A DNA stretch of 64,000 nucleotides from Lachnospiraceae bacterium NC2008 (GCA_000687675.1 JHWS01000009.1:20243-84242); one strand, 5' to 3'; shown: positions 50,297 to 60,235, counted from the first letter of the stretch. A program made the numbers and translations. Notes: generated by a model not told the origin, from the letters alone.

Positions 50297-51571
50297 ATGG
50301 TAAAGAAAGAAATGATAGCCATGTTGTTAGCCGGGGGGCAAGGCAGTCGTCTTGGTGTGCTAACAAGAAAAGTGGCTAAACCAGCAGTTTCTTTTGGCGG
50401 AAAGTATCGTATCATCGATTTCCCTTTGAGTAACTGCATCGACTCTGGAGTAGACACAGTAGGTGTTCTTACCCAGTATCAGCCATTACGTCTCAACACC
50501 CATATCGGAATTGGTATTCCATGGGACCTTGACCGTAATGTTGGTGGTGTTACTATTCTTTCTCCATACGAGAGAATGTCTAACACAGATTGGTATACAG
50601 GTACAGCTAATGCTATATACCAAAATATCGACTACATGGAAAGTTTTAATCCTGATTATGTACTTATCCTTTCTGGAGACCATATATATAAGATGGATTA
50701 TGAGGTTATGCTTGACTTCCATAAAGCCAACGGGGCAGAAGCTACACTTGCAGTTATGCCGGTTCCTATGGAAGAAGCTAAGAGATTCGGTATCGTTATC
50801 ACTGATGACAATCGTAAGATTGTTGACTTTGAAGAGAAGCCGGAGAATCCAAGAAGCAACCTAGCATCCATGGGTATCTACATATTTAATTGGAAGACTC
50901 TAAAAGAAGCTCTTCTTGCAAAGGCTGATCAGCCTTCATTGGATTTCGGAAAACATATTATTCCTTATATTCATGAAAAGCAGTCTCCTATATATGCTTA
51001 TGAGTACAATGGTTACTGGAAAGATGTAGGAACTCTTAATTCATATTGGGAAGCTAATATGGAACTTATTGATATTGTTCCAGAGTTTAACCTTTATGAA
51101 GAGTATTGGAAGATATATACAAAGTCCGATGCACTTGCACCACAGTATATATCTGCTGATGGTGTAGTTGAGCGAAGCCTTATAGCCGAAGGTTCACAGA
51201 TCTATGGCCAGGTATATAACTCAATCATCGGATGTAATGTAGAGATAGGGGAAGGTACAGTAGTTCGTGATTCTATTATTATGAATGACACAGTAATAGG
51301 AAAGAACTGCGAACTTAATAAGACAATCATAGCTGAGAATACTGTTTTAAGTGATGGGGTAAGAACAGGTATCGGCGATGAAGTAGAGAATGATACAGCT
51401 CCGCATATATACAATCATGGACTTGTTTGTATTGGAGAACATACCACAGTGCCAGCAGGTGTAACTGTAGGAAAGAATACAGTTATATTTGGCCAGACAT
51501 CATCTGAGGATTATCCAGATAATGTTCTTGCAAGTGGTAAATCTCTGGTGAAAGAAGGTGACAAGGCATGA
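50297..51571 (+). CDS. glgC: Glucose-1-phosphate adenylyltransferase, catalytic subunit
   Basis: A 424-aa ADP-glucose pyrophosphorylase, first step of glycogen synthesis. N-terminal [27 protein letters not shown], catalytic loop [32 protein letters not shown], and a C-terminal left-handed beta-helix with hexapeptide repeats. The ATG at 50297 follows AGAGGTGA; an upstream frame covering the promoter is not used. Overlaps glgD by 4 nt (ATGA). Confidence 0.95.
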   Translation: MVKKEMIAMLLAGGQGSRLGVLTRKVAKPAVSFGGKYRIIDFPLSNCIDSGVDTVGVLTQYQPLRLNTHIGIGIPWDLDRNVGGVTILSPYERMSNTDWYTGTANAIYQNIDYMESFNPDYVLILSGDHIYKMDYEVMLDFHKANGAEATLAVMPVPMEEAKRFGIVITDDNRKIVDFEEKPENPRSNLASMGIYIFNWKTLKEALLAKADQPSLDFGKHIIPYIHEKQSPIYAYEYNGYWKDVGTLNSYWEANMELIDIVPEFNLYEEYWKIYTKSDALAPQYISADGVVERSLIAEGSQIYGQVYNSIIGCNVEIGEGTVVRDSIIMNDTVIGKNCELNKTIIAENTVLSDGVRTGIGDEVENDTAPHIYNHGLVCIGEHTTVPAGVTVGKNTVIFGQTSSEDYPDNVLASGKSLVKEGDKA

Positions 51572-52692
51572 GAGCATTAGGAATTATCTTAGCCGGAGGC
51601 GGCGCAAAGAATAGTAGGATGGGGGAACTTGTTTCTAGGAGGGCCGTAGCAGCTATGCCAGTTGCAGGTAGCTACAGAAGTATTGACTTCTCTCTTAGTA
51701 ATATGACAAACTCTCATATTCAGAAGGTTGCAGTCCTTACTCAGGACAATGCTAGAAGCCTTAACGAACACCTTAGTTCATCTAAGTGGTGGGATTTTGG
51801 TAGAAAGCAGGGCGGCCTCTACGTATTCACACCAACTAGAACTGCAGACAACAGCGACTGGTACAGAGGTACTGCAGATTCTATAGCACAGAATATTGAA
51901 TTCCTTAAAGATAGCCATGAACCTTATGTAGTAATTGCATCAGGTGATTGTGTCTATAAGATGGATTACAACAAGGTGCTTGAATATCATATTGAAAAGA
52001 AAGCAGATGTAACTGTTGTTTGTAAGGATGTATCTGAAGATGTTAATGTTGAAAGATTCGGCTGCATCAAGACAGATGAAGACAACCGTATTACAGAGTT
52101 TGAAGAGAAGCCAGTTAAGGCACTCTCTCATACAATCTCATGTGGTATCTATGTTGTTAGAAGACGTCAGCTTATTGAGATGATTGAGAAGGCAGCTGGT
52201 GAGAACAGATACGACTTCGTAAGCGACATCATTATAAGATACAAAGATCTTAAGAGAATGTACGCTTATAGGACACCAGACTACTGGAAAAATATTTCAA
52301 CAATTCAGGATTACTATGATACAAATATGGACTTCTTAAAGCCAGATATTCGTAACTACTTCTTTAGACAGTATCCTGAAATTTATTCAAAGATTGATGA
52401 TTTTCCACCAGCTAAATACAATGTTGGGGTTACTGTTAAGAACAGTCTTGTATCTAGCGGAAGCATTATCAACGGAACTGTTGAAAACTCAGTCATTTTC
52501 AAGAAGGTATTTGTGGGTAACAATTGTGTGATTAGAAATTCTATCATACTTAATGATGTTTACATTGGGGATAATACAGTTATTGAAAACTGTATTGTAG
52601 AAGCTAGAGATACTATTCGTGCAGGCTCTGTATATAAGGGTGAAGATGGTATCAAGATAGTGGTAGAAAAGAACGAGAGATACGTTATCTAA
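51568..52692 (+). CDS. glgD: Glucose-1-phosphate adenylyltransferase subunit GlgD
   Basis: A 374-aa paralog of GlgC. It keeps the fold ([45 protein letters not shown]) but has altered active-site loops, such as CVYKMDY in place of HIYKMDY, as in regulatory GlgD subunits of Firmicutes that enhance GlgC activity. Translationally coupled to glgC. Confidence 0.95.
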   Translation: MRALGIILAGGGAKNSRMGELVSRRAVAAMPVAGSYRSIDFSLSNMTNSHIQKVAVLTQDNARSLNEHLSSSKWWDFGRKQGGLYVFTPTRTADNSDWYRGTADSIAQNIEFLKDSHEPYVVIASGDCVYKMDYNKVLEYHIEKKADVTVVCKDVSEDVNVERFGCIKTDEDNRITEFEEKPVKALSHTISCGIYVVRRRQLIEMIEKAAGENRYDFVSDIIIRYKDLKRMYAYRTPDYWKNISTIQDYYDTNMDFLKPDIRNYFFRQYPEIYSKIDDFPPAKYNVGVTVKNSLVSSGSIINGTVENSVIFKKVFVGNNCVIRNSIILNDVYIGDNTVIENCIVEARDTIRAGSVYKGEDGIKIVVEKNERYVI

Positions 52693-52723
52693 AAAGTATA
52701 AACCGGGGGAGGAGAATTAGACT

Positions 52724-52987
52724 ATGACAATTACCGACGTACGTGTTCGCATGGTTGAGAGAGAAGGAAAACTTAAAGCAGTTGTGTCTATCACAATTGA
52801 TGATGTGTTTGTTGTACATGACATAAAAGTAATAGAAGGAACTCAGGGTCTTTTCATTGCTATGCCAAGTAAGCAGGCACAGGATGGAACATATAGAGAT
52901 ATTGCTCATCCAATCAATACACAGACAAGAGAAGATCTGCAGAAACTTATCCTTTCTAAGTATGAAGAAGCCTTGGCGGCACAGTAA
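52724..52987 (+). CDS. spoVG: SpoVG septation/regulatory protein
   Basis: An 87-aa Spo[60 protein letters not shown] nucleic-acid-binding global regulator in Firmicutes, linked to septation, sporulation and virulence control. Strong GGGGGAGGAG site. It follows glgD by 31 nt and may be cotranscribed with the glycogen genes. Confidence 0.96.
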   Translation: MTITDVRVRMVEREGKLKAVVSITIDDVFVVHDIKVIEGTQGLFIAMPSKQAQDGTYRDIAHPINTQTREDLQKLILSKYEEALAAQ

Positions 52988-53014
52988 AATCGCCCTAGCA
53001 TGGCACAAGTATTC

Positions 53015-53043
53015 AAGAGGACTACTTTGTTAGTCCTCTTTTA
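53015..53043 (+). terminator. Terminator after spoVG
   Basis: Perfect 10-bp stem AAGAGGACTA/TAGTCCTCTT with a 6-nt loop and TTTT. It overlaps the -35 region of the next promoter. Confidence 0.9.
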
Positions 53044-53054
53044 CGTTGTATAAT
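53027..53054 (+). promoter_or_regulatory. Promoter of the PucR-type gene, apparently leaderless
   Basis: TTGTTA (53027-53032), 16-bp spacer, TATAAT (53049-53054). Initiation about 7 nt downstream would fall on the ATG at 53061. No ribosome site lies before that ATG. Confidence 0.55.
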
Positions 53055-53060
53055 AGACTT

Positions 53061-54155
53061 ATGTATAACACTAGATTAATTCAAAGTTCATTAGAAGATT
53101 TAAAGAATATTACCAAGGCGGATTTCTATCTTTGCGACAGCAAGAAGGAAGTCTTAGTTTCGACTTTTGAAAAACTAGACCTTGATGAAAAAGAGATATC
53201 CTTATTTGTAGAAGGCGATGCTGACAGGCAGAATATACGTCAGTATAACTTTGTTAAAATTCGTAAAAATGATAAGGAAACATATACCTTGATTACTTAT
53301 CTTGCAAATGGTGATTCTTATATGATCGGCAGAATAGCTGCAAGCGAAGTAACTCATCTTATGTCTATTCAGACACCGAAGATTACCAAGGAAGATTTTT
53401 ATAAGGACCTTATTAGAGGTAATGTTTTATTTAATGAAATAAGAACAAGAAGTCAGGCTCTTCATATTAATACAGAAGCACTTAGAAGAGTTATGGCTAT
53501 AAGTCTTCATGGTGAAGACACAGAAGAATTATTTCCAATCTGTCTTGAAATAATTAAGAATATATATCCTGATAAAAAAGAAGATTATGTTTTAAATGTA
53601 GATGATAATGTAATTCTTCTTATTAAAGAATTCTCAGATGGCAGCGAAGATGAAGCTAATGAATGCGCAAGGCAGATTGTTAGTACTATAAACACTGAAC
53701 TTATGACTGGAGCTAAAGTAACATATGGCTGCCTGGTAACAGAACTTAAGGACCTGTCAGAAAGCTACAAGCAGGCATCTATGGCTATGGAAGTAGTTAA
53801 GATATTCTATGATGACAGAGATATAGCTTCATATACATCTCTTGGAATAGGAAGACTTATTCACCAGCTTCCAAGACAGCTCTGTGAGATGTTTTTAAAA
53901 GAAGTTTTCGGTGAGAATGATAAAGACTTATTAACTAATGAACAGGTTAATATTATAGAAAAATTCTTTGATAATAATCTTAATGTTTCTGAAACGGCAA
54001 GAAGTCTTGATATTAAAAGAACAACTCTTATCTATAAGATAGAAAAGATCAATGAGATTCTGAAACTTGATATTAACAAGTTTGAGGATGCAATGACATT
54101 AAAGATAGCTATGATGGTAGCAAAATATACCAGCTATATTTATAAGAACAATTAA
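53061..54155 (+). CDS. PucR/CdaR-type transcription regulator
   Basis: A 364-aa protein with a GGDEF-like/sensor-type N-terminal and middle region and a C-terminal PucR HTH: EKFFDNNLNVSETARSLDIKRTTLIYKIEKIN. CdaR-type members control sugar-diacid use, PucR purine catabolism; the effector here is unknown. The ATG at 53061 is used because the only longer option starts with TTG inside the -10 region. There is no Shine-Dalgarno sequence; see the leaderless finding. Confidence 0.85.
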   Translation: MYNTRLIQSSLEDLKNITKADFYLCDSKKEVLVSTFEKLDLDEKEISLFVEGDADRQNIRQYNFVKIRKNDKETYTLITYLANGDSYMIGRIAASEVTHLMSIQTPKITKEDFYKDLIRGNVLFNEIRTRSQALHINTEALRRVMAISLHGEDTEELFPICLEIIKNIYPDKKEDYVLNVDDNVILLIKEFSDGSEDEANECARQIVSTINTELMTGAKVTYGCLVTELKDLSESYKQASMAMEVVKIFYDDRDIASYTSLGIGRLIHQLPRQLCEMFLKEVFGENDKDLLTNEQVNIIEKFFDNNLNVSETARSLDIKRTTLIYKIEKINEILKLDINKFEDAMTLKIAMMVAKYTSYIYKNN

Positions 54156-54164
54156 GGTTTAAAT

Positions 54165-54881
54165 TTAATCAACACCTCTAAGCATGGCACTAGGAACAAC
54201 CTTCTTTGCTATATCCAGAAATTCTTCAAGTTCATTTCTTGAAAAAGAAGAGTAGGTAGAGGCTTCTTTATTACCGTCTACAAGTCCAAGTATCTTATCA
54301 GATTCTTTATAAGATTGGAGGAAATATGCCTTGGCACCTTTAATTAAAGAAGTTATTTCTTCCATATCTTCTAGTCTGTGAATTCCTTTAACAAGAGTGG
54401 TCCTAAATTCATAATCGATACCAGAAGTAATAAGAAAATCTATAGACTCTTTTATCTTATCCATATCTATATCTTTAATACCGCAGGCCACACCGTAGGT
54501 AGAAGGGCCAGATTTAATATCCATGGCAACCATATCTATAAGATTACCAGAATAAAGCATTTTTATAATATCAGGATTAAGTCCATTGGAATCAAGCTTA
54601 ACTAATAAGCCTAAATCTTTAATCTTACATATAAACTCGGCAAGGTCTTTTTGAAGAGTTGGTTCCCCGCCTGTAATACAAACTCCGTCAAGAAGTCCCT
54701 TACGTTTAGAAAGATAGGCCAATACTTCCTCTTCGCTATATCTTGTTTCAAAACTTCCTGTTATTAAATCGCTGTTTTGGCAAAATGGACATCTCATATT
54801 GCAGGCTGCAGTAAAGATTGTGCAGGCAACTTTGCCAGGATAGTCCAGTAATGTAGTTGTTTGAAAACCGCCAATTATCAT
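54165..54881 (-). CDS. Radical SAM activase, NrdG-like (anaerobic RNR activating)
   Basis: A 238-aa radical SAM enzyme with the cluster motif AACNMRCPFCQNSDL (CxxxCxxC), the SAM-binding GVCITGGEPTLQ, and downstream VKLDSNGLNPD and DIKSGPSTYG. This matches the class III ribonucleotide reductase activating protein subgroup common in clostridia (TIGR02495-like). No nrdD is adjacent. It generates a glycyl radical on its partner under anaerobiosis. Confidence 0.88.
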   Translation of the reverse strand: MIIGGFQTTTLLDYPGKVACTIFTAACNMRCPFCQNSDLITGSFETRYSEEEVLAYLSKRKGLLDGVCITGGEPTLQKDLAEFICKIKDLGLLVKLDSNGLNPDIIKMLYSGNLIDMVAMDIKSGPSTYGVACGIKDIDMDKIKESIDFLITSGIDYEFRTTLVKGIHRLEDMEEITSLIKGAKAYFLQSYKESDKILGLVDGNKEASTYSSFSRNELEEFLDIAKKVVPSAMLRGVD

Positions 54882-54974
54882 TGTAAAATATCCTTTATAA
54901 GGGAATTATTATTCTATCTATTTAGTATGTGAATTAACAAAATAAGTATAACACTTTTATATAAGGTTTTAGAT

Positions 54975-55571
54975 ATGGAAAAAAAGAAATTGTCAGCTGA
55001 TGAAAAGCATAAAAGAAGAATAGCCTTAAGAGAAGAAAAAAAGCTTGCTCTTAAACAGCTTAAAGAAAAAGAAGAAAAATTGCAGTATAAAAAGGATGAA
55101 AAATATATGGGGCAGGCTCTTAAGCTTGCGGGAAAGGCTGCAGCGTTAGGGGAAGTACCTATTGGCTGCCTTATTGTATATGATGATAAAGTTATTGCAA
55201 GAGGATATAACAGAAGGATTACAGACCAAAGCACTCTTTCCCATGCTGAAATCATAGCTATTAAAAAAGCTTCAAAGAAGCTTGGTGACTGGAGACTTGA
55301 GCACTGCACTATGTATGTAACTTTGGAACCTTGTCAGATGTGTGCTGGAGCCATAGTTCAGGCCAGAATACCAAGATGTGTTATAGGATGTATGAATCCT
55401 AAGGCGGGGTGCGCGGGAAGCATAATTAACATACTTGATATGAAAGAGTTTAACCACAGGGTGAAGATAACAAGAGGTATACTTGAAAAGGAGTGCAGCT
55501 ACCTTCTTAAAGACTTTTTTGGAAGGCTTAGAAAAGTAAATAAAGAGGCTAAAACTAGTACAGAATCTTGA
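54975..55571 (+). CDS. tadA: tRNA-specific adenosine deaminase TadA, with N-terminal extension
   Basis: A 198-aa deaminase converting A34 to inosine in tRNA-Arg(ACG). Zinc and catalytic motifs: SHAEIIAIKKASKK (His, Glu) and TLEPCQMCAGAIVQARI (two Cys). An extra ~40-residue Lys/Glu-rich coiled coil precedes the core. The -35 box of the SRP RNA overlaps its stop codon. Confidence 0.93.
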   Translation: MEKKKLSADEKHKRRIALREEKKLALKQLKEKEEKLQYKKDEKYMGQALKLAGKAAALGEVPIGCLIVYDDKVIARGYNRRITDQSTLSHAEIIAIKKASKKLGDWRLEHCTMYVTLEPCQMCAGAIVQARIPRCVIGCMNPKAGCAGSIINILDMKEFNHRVKITRGILEKECSYLLKDFFGRLRKVNKEAKTSTES

Positions 55572-55596
55572 CCTTAAGCCTATTAATAGATATACT
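55568..55596 (+). promoter_or_regulatory. Promoter of the SRP RNA
   Basis: TTGACC (55568-55573), 17-bp spacer, TATACT (55591-55596); start expected at about 55603. Confidence 0.85.
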
Positions 55597-55602
55597 ATTA
55601 TT

Positions 55603-55769
55603 GCCGGTATGGCTGCCCATTGTAAGTGGTGTTGATCTCTGGGTCTTGCGCAATACGTGCCAGTGAAACATGTCAGGACGGGAACGTAGCAGCATTAAGC
55701 AGGAATTCGTATGTGACGCGAGGGCGCCTGGAAGTAGCTAACTGTAGTGGTAACGCATATCGGTTTTTT
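55603..55769 (+). ncRNA. ffs: Signal recognition particle RNA (large, 4.5S/6S-like type)
   Basis: About 160 nt. The 5' end CCGGTATG pairs with the 3' CATATCGG, followed by TTTTTT. The universally conserved domain IV is visible at about 55669-55700 (ATGTCAGGACGGGAACGTAGCAGC-like: asymmetric loop and GGAA-type tetraloop region). The 5' part can form an Alu-like domain (GGTGTTGATCTCTGGGTC region). It lies between tadA and dnaX in the order usual for Firmicutes. Confidence 0.9.
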
Positions 55770-55804
55770 GTACAGATTTTTAGATGTATGTGGGAGGTAC
55801 TAAT

Positions 55805-56650
55805 ATGAGAAAGGTGGTAGCAAAAAGAGCTTTAAGCATGCTGATGGCTCTTGTTATGATTCTCGGTGTATTTTCATACACAGGTATCGATGCCAGCGCC
55901 AAGAAAGGAAAGCAGCAGGTTGACGTTAAGGCTTATGCAGCAATATTTGATGCAAGCTATTATATGAATAAATATCCTGATGTAGCTCAGGCTATAGGAG
56001 CTAATGAGCAGGCACTCTTTAGTCATTTCATTAACTGTGGAATGGTAGAAGGCCGTCAGGGATGTGCAGAATTCAATGTTCAGGTATACAAGGCTAAGTA
56101 CACTGATCTTAGAACAGCATTTGGAGATAATCTTCCATTATATTACCAGCATTATCTTAATACTGGTAAGGCTGAGGGAAGAACAGCAACTTCTGCTGAG
56201 GCAGCAGCTATTGCAAATCCATCTCAGTCTGCTACTCCAGTACAGACTCCGGTAGCTAATCCATATGACCCACAGACACTTTACAATATTATGATTTCGT
56301 TCAGTAGTTCATATCCAGAAGGTATGAGATATACTAATGAAGATTACTACCAGTGGAGAGGTGGTATCTATAGAGGAGGATATGGTTGTGCGGGTTTTGC
56401 ATTTATGCTCTCTGATGCCTGTTTCGGAGATCTTCCAGCAAGAAAAGTTTACGATGTTAATTCTATAAGAGTCGGTGACGTTGTTAGAGTTAACAATAAT
56501 GCACACTCAGTTATAGTTCTTAAGATTGAGAATGGTGTATATACTGTAGCAGAAGCAAACTATAACTCTTCAGTACACTGGGGAAGAACATTTACATATG
56601 CTCAGATGTGCAACGTATTCACATATAATATGACAAGATATCCTCAGTAA
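55805..56650 (+). CDS. Secreted NlpC/CHAP-like protein with two surface repeats
   Basis: A 281-aa exported protein. Signal peptide to about residue 33 (ending IDASA), then two ~40-aa repeats of the type Y-x-x-KYPDVAQAIG...LFSHFINCGMVEGRQ and YKAKYTDLRTAFGDN...YYQHYLNTGKAEGRT. A Pro/Ser/Thr linker is followed by a C-terminal peptidase-like domain with possible catalytic Cys in GGYGCAGFAFM and His in NNAHSVIVLKI. This suggests a cysteine peptidase or amidase acting on cell wall, but the fold assignment is tentative. Strong GGGAGG site. Confidence 0.7.
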   Translation: MRKVVAKRALSMLMALVMILGVFSYTGIDASAKKGKQQVDVKAYAAIFDASYYMNKYPDVAQAIGANEQALFSHFINCGMVEGRQGCAEFNVQVYKAKYTDLRTAFGDNLPLYYQHYLNTGKAEGRTATSAEAAAIANPSQSATPVQTPVANPYDPQTLYNIMISFSSSYPEGMRYTNEDYYQWRGGIYRGGYGCAGFAFMLSDACFGDLPARKVYDVNSIRVGDVVRVNNNAHSVIVLKIENGVYTVAEANYNSSVHWGRTFTYAQMCNVFTYNMTRYPQ

Positions 56651-56667
56651 TATTGCTTGTAATTACC

Positions 56668-56698
56668 AGGACTGTTGTCTTATGGCAGCAGTCCTTTT
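56668..56698 (+). terminator. Terminator after the NlpC-like gene
   Basis: Stem AGGACTG (56668-56674) / CAGTCCT (56689-56695), with weaker inner pairs, then TTTT. Confidence 0.75.
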
Positions 56699-56763
56699 AA
56701 CTATTTAAAGTTTTCCTAACTCAGACAAATCACATTCAGGATATGTCTTCGTGGAGGTAAAGT

Positions 56764-56994
56764 ATGAAAGAAAAACATTCTGGCGTATTTTTTATAGTAT
56801 TAATAGCATCTGTGCTTATTGTTATTCTTCTCGTTGTTTTCTTTGCAAAGAGAGATCTTGACGAAGTACAGGAAACTCAGAGTCAGATTTCTGTTGGCGA
56901 AGAAAAGGCACAGGACTTAGAAGAAGGCGTCAATATGTATAATGATGCTGACCAGCAAAGATTTGATAATTTAGATCAGGAATTAAACTACTAA
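56764..56994 (+). CDS. Small single-pass membrane protein with coiled-coil tail
   Basis: A 76-aa protein with one membrane helix (about 8-27, FFIVLIASVLIVILLVVFFA) and an acidic, Gln/Glu-rich tail likely to form a coiled coil. GTGGAGG site. Possibly cotranscribed with the following XRE-like gene. Not recognised. Confidence 0.65.
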   Translation: MKEKHSGVFFIVLIASVLIVILLVVFFAKRDLDEVQETQSQISVGEEKAQDLEEGVNMYNDADQQRFDNLDQELNY

Positions 56995-57026
56995 TTAATA
57001 TTTATATAGCGCGAAAGGAAAGAACT

Positions 57027-57512
57027 ATGGGCAAGAAAGCGTCTAAAGCAAAAGGAAATATGTATTACGATGCAAGAAGCGAAGCTGCAGAAAGAGATGA
57101 GACATTTGTCAGCAGAGAAAAAGCATCAGAGATACTTCATATTGAAAGAACCAGACTTGCCAATATAGAACTTGGCAATATAACACCTTATCCAGAAGAA
57201 GTAAAATGCATGGCTAAGGAATATAACACACCTGAGCTTACGAACTGGTACTGTGCCAATGAGTGTGCTCTTGGTAAAGATATGATTAAGGAAGTTAAGA
57301 TGGATGACTTTGACAGACTTTCACTTAAGCTTCTTGGTTCATTAAAAGATATTGATGATATTAGAGCTAATCTTATAGATATCTCTGAAGATGGTGTTAT
57401 TTCATCTGACGAGCAGGAAAGATTCAATGAGATAATTGATTCTCTTGAGAAGATTTCTACTAGCGCCGAGGCTCTTAAGCTTTGGGCTATGAAGAATATT
57501 TCATTTGAATAA
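57027..57512 (+). CDS. XRE-type HTH protein with helical C-terminus
   Basis: A 161-aa protein. The N-terminal HTH reads TFVSREKASEILHIERTRLANIELGNITPYPEEV with a Cys-containing NWYCANECALGKD after it; the C-terminal half is an acidic helical region (DDIRANLIDISEDGVISSDEQERF). Widespread but uncharacterised in Lachnospiraceae. Ribosome site GAAAGGAAAG. Confidence 0.75.
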   Translation: MGKKASKAKGNMYYDARSEAAERDETFVSREKASEILHIERTRLANIELGNITPYPEEVKCMAKEYNTPELTNWYCANECALGKDMIKEVKMDDFDRLSLKLLGSLKDIDDIRANLIDISEDGVISSDEQERFNEIIDSLEKISTSAEALKLWAMKNISFE

Positions 57513-57547
57513 ACGGGGTTTTATGTATTTAAAAGGAGGTTACGATT

Positions 57548-58624
57548 ATGCTAAGAATAGGTATGCTTACAAGTGGTGGCGATTGTCAGGCTCTTAACGC
57601 AGCTATGAGAGGTGTTGTTAAGACCATTTATAACAACAGCAAAGAGGATGTAGAAATCTTCGGATTCCTTGCTGGTTACAGAGGACTTATCTATAGCAAC
57701 TTTAGAATGGTTACAGGTAAGGATTTCTCAGGTATATTAACAAAGGGTGGAACTATTCTTGGTTCATCAAGAACACCATTTAAAACTATTGAAGAGCCAG
57801 ATGAGAATGGTCTTGATAAGGTGGAAGCTATGGTTCATACATATCATAAGCTTAACCTTGACTGCCTTGTTGTTCTTGGCGGTAATGGTACACACAAAAC
57901 TGCCAACCTTCTTAGAACAAAAGGACTTAATATAGTTACTCTTCCAAAGACAATTGATAATGATCTTTGGGGAACTGATATGACATTTGGCTTCCAGTCT
58001 GCAGTAGATATAGCAACCAATGTTATTGATTGTATTCATACTACAGCTGACTCACATAGACGTGTATTTATAGTGGAAGTAATGGGACATAAGACTGGAT
58101 GGCTTACCCTCAATGCAGGTATGGCATCTGGTGCAGATATTATCCTTATCCCGGAGATTCCATATGACATAAAGAAGATTGTTAAAGCTATTAAGAGACG
58201 TCAGGAGAATGGCTCTGGCTTTACTATTCTTGCAGTAGCTGAAGGTGCTATATCTAAAGAGGACGCTCAGCTTACAAAGAAAGAATATAAGAAGAAAGTA
58301 GAAAAGAGAGTTCATCCAACAGTATCTTACGAACTTGCAAAGCAGATACAGGATGAAACAGGTCTTGAAGTTAGAGTTACTGTACCTGGTCATATGCAAA
58401 GAGGTGGAAGCCCTTGCCCATACGACAGAGTATTCGCATCAAGACTTGGCTCTGAAGCAGGAAAACTTATTCTCAAGGGAGAGTATGGCTTCATGGTAGG
58501 CTATAAGAACCGTGAGATAGTTAAGGTTCCACTTGAGGAAGTAGCAGGAAAGCTTAAGACAGTTGATCCTGACGCTACTATAGTAAAAGAAGCTAAGATG
58601 CTTGGAATCTGCTTTGGAGATTAA
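57548..58624 (+). CDS. pfkA: 6-phosphofructokinase with G104/K124-type signature
   Basis: A 358-aa PFK catalysing fructose-6-phosphate phosphorylation in glycolysis. Motifs: GMLTSGGDCQALNAAMRG, VVLGGNGTHKTA, LPKTIDNDLWGTD, EVMGHKTGW, GHMQRGGSP. The usual GGDGS is GGNGT, so Asp103 (E. coli numbering) is Asn while Gly104, which favours ATP, is kept. Position 124 is Lys (PKTIDND), as in PPi-dependent enzymes. ATP use is more likely, but mixed specificity cannot be excluded. Strong AAAGGAGG site. Confidence 0.92.
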   Translation: MLRIGMLTSGGDCQALNAAMRGVVKTIYNNSKEDVEIFGFLAGYRGLIYSNFRMVTGKDFSGILTKGGTILGSSRTPFKTIEEPDENGLDKVEAMVHTYHKLNLDCLVVLGGNGTHKTANLLRTKGLNIVTLPKTIDNDLWGTDMTFGFQSAVDIATNVIDCIHTTADSHRRVFIVEVMGHKTGWLTLNAGMASGADIILIPEIPYDIKKIVKAIKRRQENGSGFTILAVAEGAISKEDAQLTKKEYKKKVEKRVHPTVSYELAKQIQDETGLEVRVTVPGHMQRGGSPCPYDRVFASRLGSEAGKLILKGEYGFMVGYKNREIVKVPLEEVAGKLKTVDPDATIVKEAKMLGICFGD

Positions 58625-58638
58625 AATAGGAAGACGTA

Positions 58639-60216
58639 ATGAGTTACACAGCATTATATAGAAAATTCAGACCGGCAGTTTTTGAAGATGTTAAGGGACA
58701 GGACCATATTGTTTCTACCCTTAAGAATCAGATTAAAACTGGCCGTATAGGACATGCCTATCTGTTTTGTGGAACAAGAGGTACAGGTAAGACAACTATC
58801 GCCAAGATATTTGCTAAATCTGTAAACTGTGAGAATCCTGTAGAAGGAAGTCCATGCGGAGAGTGTCCATCATGCAAGGCTATAGCAGATGGCGCCAGTA
58901 TGAATGTTATAGAGATAGATGCTGCATCTAACAATGGTGTAGATAACATCCGAGAGATTATAGAAGAAGTAGCTTATTCACCTGTTGATGGAAAGTATAA
59001 GGTGTATATTATCGATGAGGTACATATGCTTTCTGCAGGTGCTTTTAATGCGCTTTTAAAGACTCTTGAGGAACCACCAAAATATGTTATATTTATTTTG
59101 GCTACAACAGAGGTACAGAAGATTCCTATTACAGTTCTTTCCAGATGCCAGAGATATGATTTTAAGAGAATATCTATAGAAACAATAGCTGACAGATTAA
59201 AAGAACTTACTACTATAGAAAAAGCAGATGTAGAAGATAAGGCTCTTAAGTATATTGCTAAGACTGCTGACGGTTCTATGAGAGATGCTCTTAGTCTTTT
59301 AGACCAATGCCTTGCCTTCCATTATGGAGAAGCCCTCACTTATGAGATGGCTCTTAATGTACTTGGAAGCGTTGATGTTACAGTCTTTAGTCAGATGCTT
59401 AGACTTATAATTGAAGATAATATTATTGGCTGCATAGAGCTTCTTGAAAAGATAGTTATGCAGGGTAGAGAACTTACTAACTTCGTGACAGACTTTACCT
59501 GGTATCTTCGTAATCTTATGCTTCTTAAGTCATTCGATTCAGCTGATGAATCAGCTCAGGATGCACTGGAGATGTCAAAGGAACATTTTGAAAGACTTAA
59601 AGAAGAAGCCCAAATGGTTGATATTAATACCATCTTTAGATATATCTCTGTATTCTCAGAATTATCTAATAAGATGAAGTATTCATCACAGAAACGAATT
59701 CTTCTTGAGATGACTCTTATTAAGGTTTGCAGACCTCAAATGGAGATAGATACAGAGTCTATTCTAGAGAGAGTAAGAGTTTTAGAAAAGAAACTCGAGT
59801 CTGGAGATTTTGTTGTTAGTGCCCAGCCAGCGGCTGCTCAGGCACCAGTAGCTCAGGCTCCAAAGAAGAATGTTAAACCTGCTGCAGAGGCAGCACTTCC
59901 TGAAGATATAGATAAGATAGCTACGGGATGGAAGAGTCTTTGCCAGATGGTAGATGGCCTTATGAAGCCTGCCATGCTAAAAGCAGAAAGATATATGGGA
60001 CCAGATGGGAAGTTAATTATCAATGCAGCAACTGCCCTTGATGAGAAACTGCTTAGTCAGGAAGATCATCAGGTAGCCCTTGATGAGATATTTACCCAGT
60101 TTACTGGTAAGAAGGTACCTTTTATAGTAAAAGGTCCAGCGGATACAGCTATTTTTGATTCCGGTGATCTTGTAGAGTTACAGTCAAGACTTGGAATGTC
60201 AGTAGAAATAGAATAA
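58639..60216 (+). CDS. dnaX: DNA polymerase III gamma/tau subunit
   Basis: A 525-aa clamp-loader ATPase. N-terminal KFRPAVFEDVKGQDHIV, Walker A CGTRGTGKTT, zinc knuckle NCENPVEGSPCGECPSC, Walker B IDEVHML, SRC motif LSRCQRYDF. Domain III and a Pro/Ala-rich linker follow, then a C-terminal region (IDKIATGWKSLCQM onwards). First gene of the dnaX-ybaB-recR operon. Confidence 0.96.
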   Translation: MSYTALYRKFRPAVFEDVKGQDHIVSTLKNQIKTGRIGHAYLFCGTRGTGKTTIAKIFAKSVNCENPVEGSPCGECPSCKAIADGASMNVIEIDAASNNGVDNIREIIEEVAYSPVDGKYKVYIIDEVHMLSAGAFNALLKTLEEPPKYVIFILATTEVQKIPITVLSRCQRYDFKRISIETIADRLKELTTIEKADVEDKALKYIAKTADGSMRDALSLLDQCLAFHYGEALTYEMALNVLGSVDVTVFSQMLRLIIEDNIIGCIELLEKIVMQGRELTNFVTDFTWYLRNLMLLKSFDSADESAQDALEMSKEHFERLKEEAQMVDINTIFRYISVFSELSNKMKYSSQKRILLEMTLIKVCRPQMEIDTESILERVRVLEKKLESGDFVVSAQPAAAQAPVAQAPKKNVKPAAEAALPEDIDKIATGWKSLCQMVDGLMKPAMLKAERYMGPDGKLIINAATALDEKLLSQEDHQVALDEIFTQFTGKKVPFIVKGPADTAIFDSGDLVELQSRLGMSVEIE

Positions 60217-60235
60217 TTATACTAAAGGAGAAATT

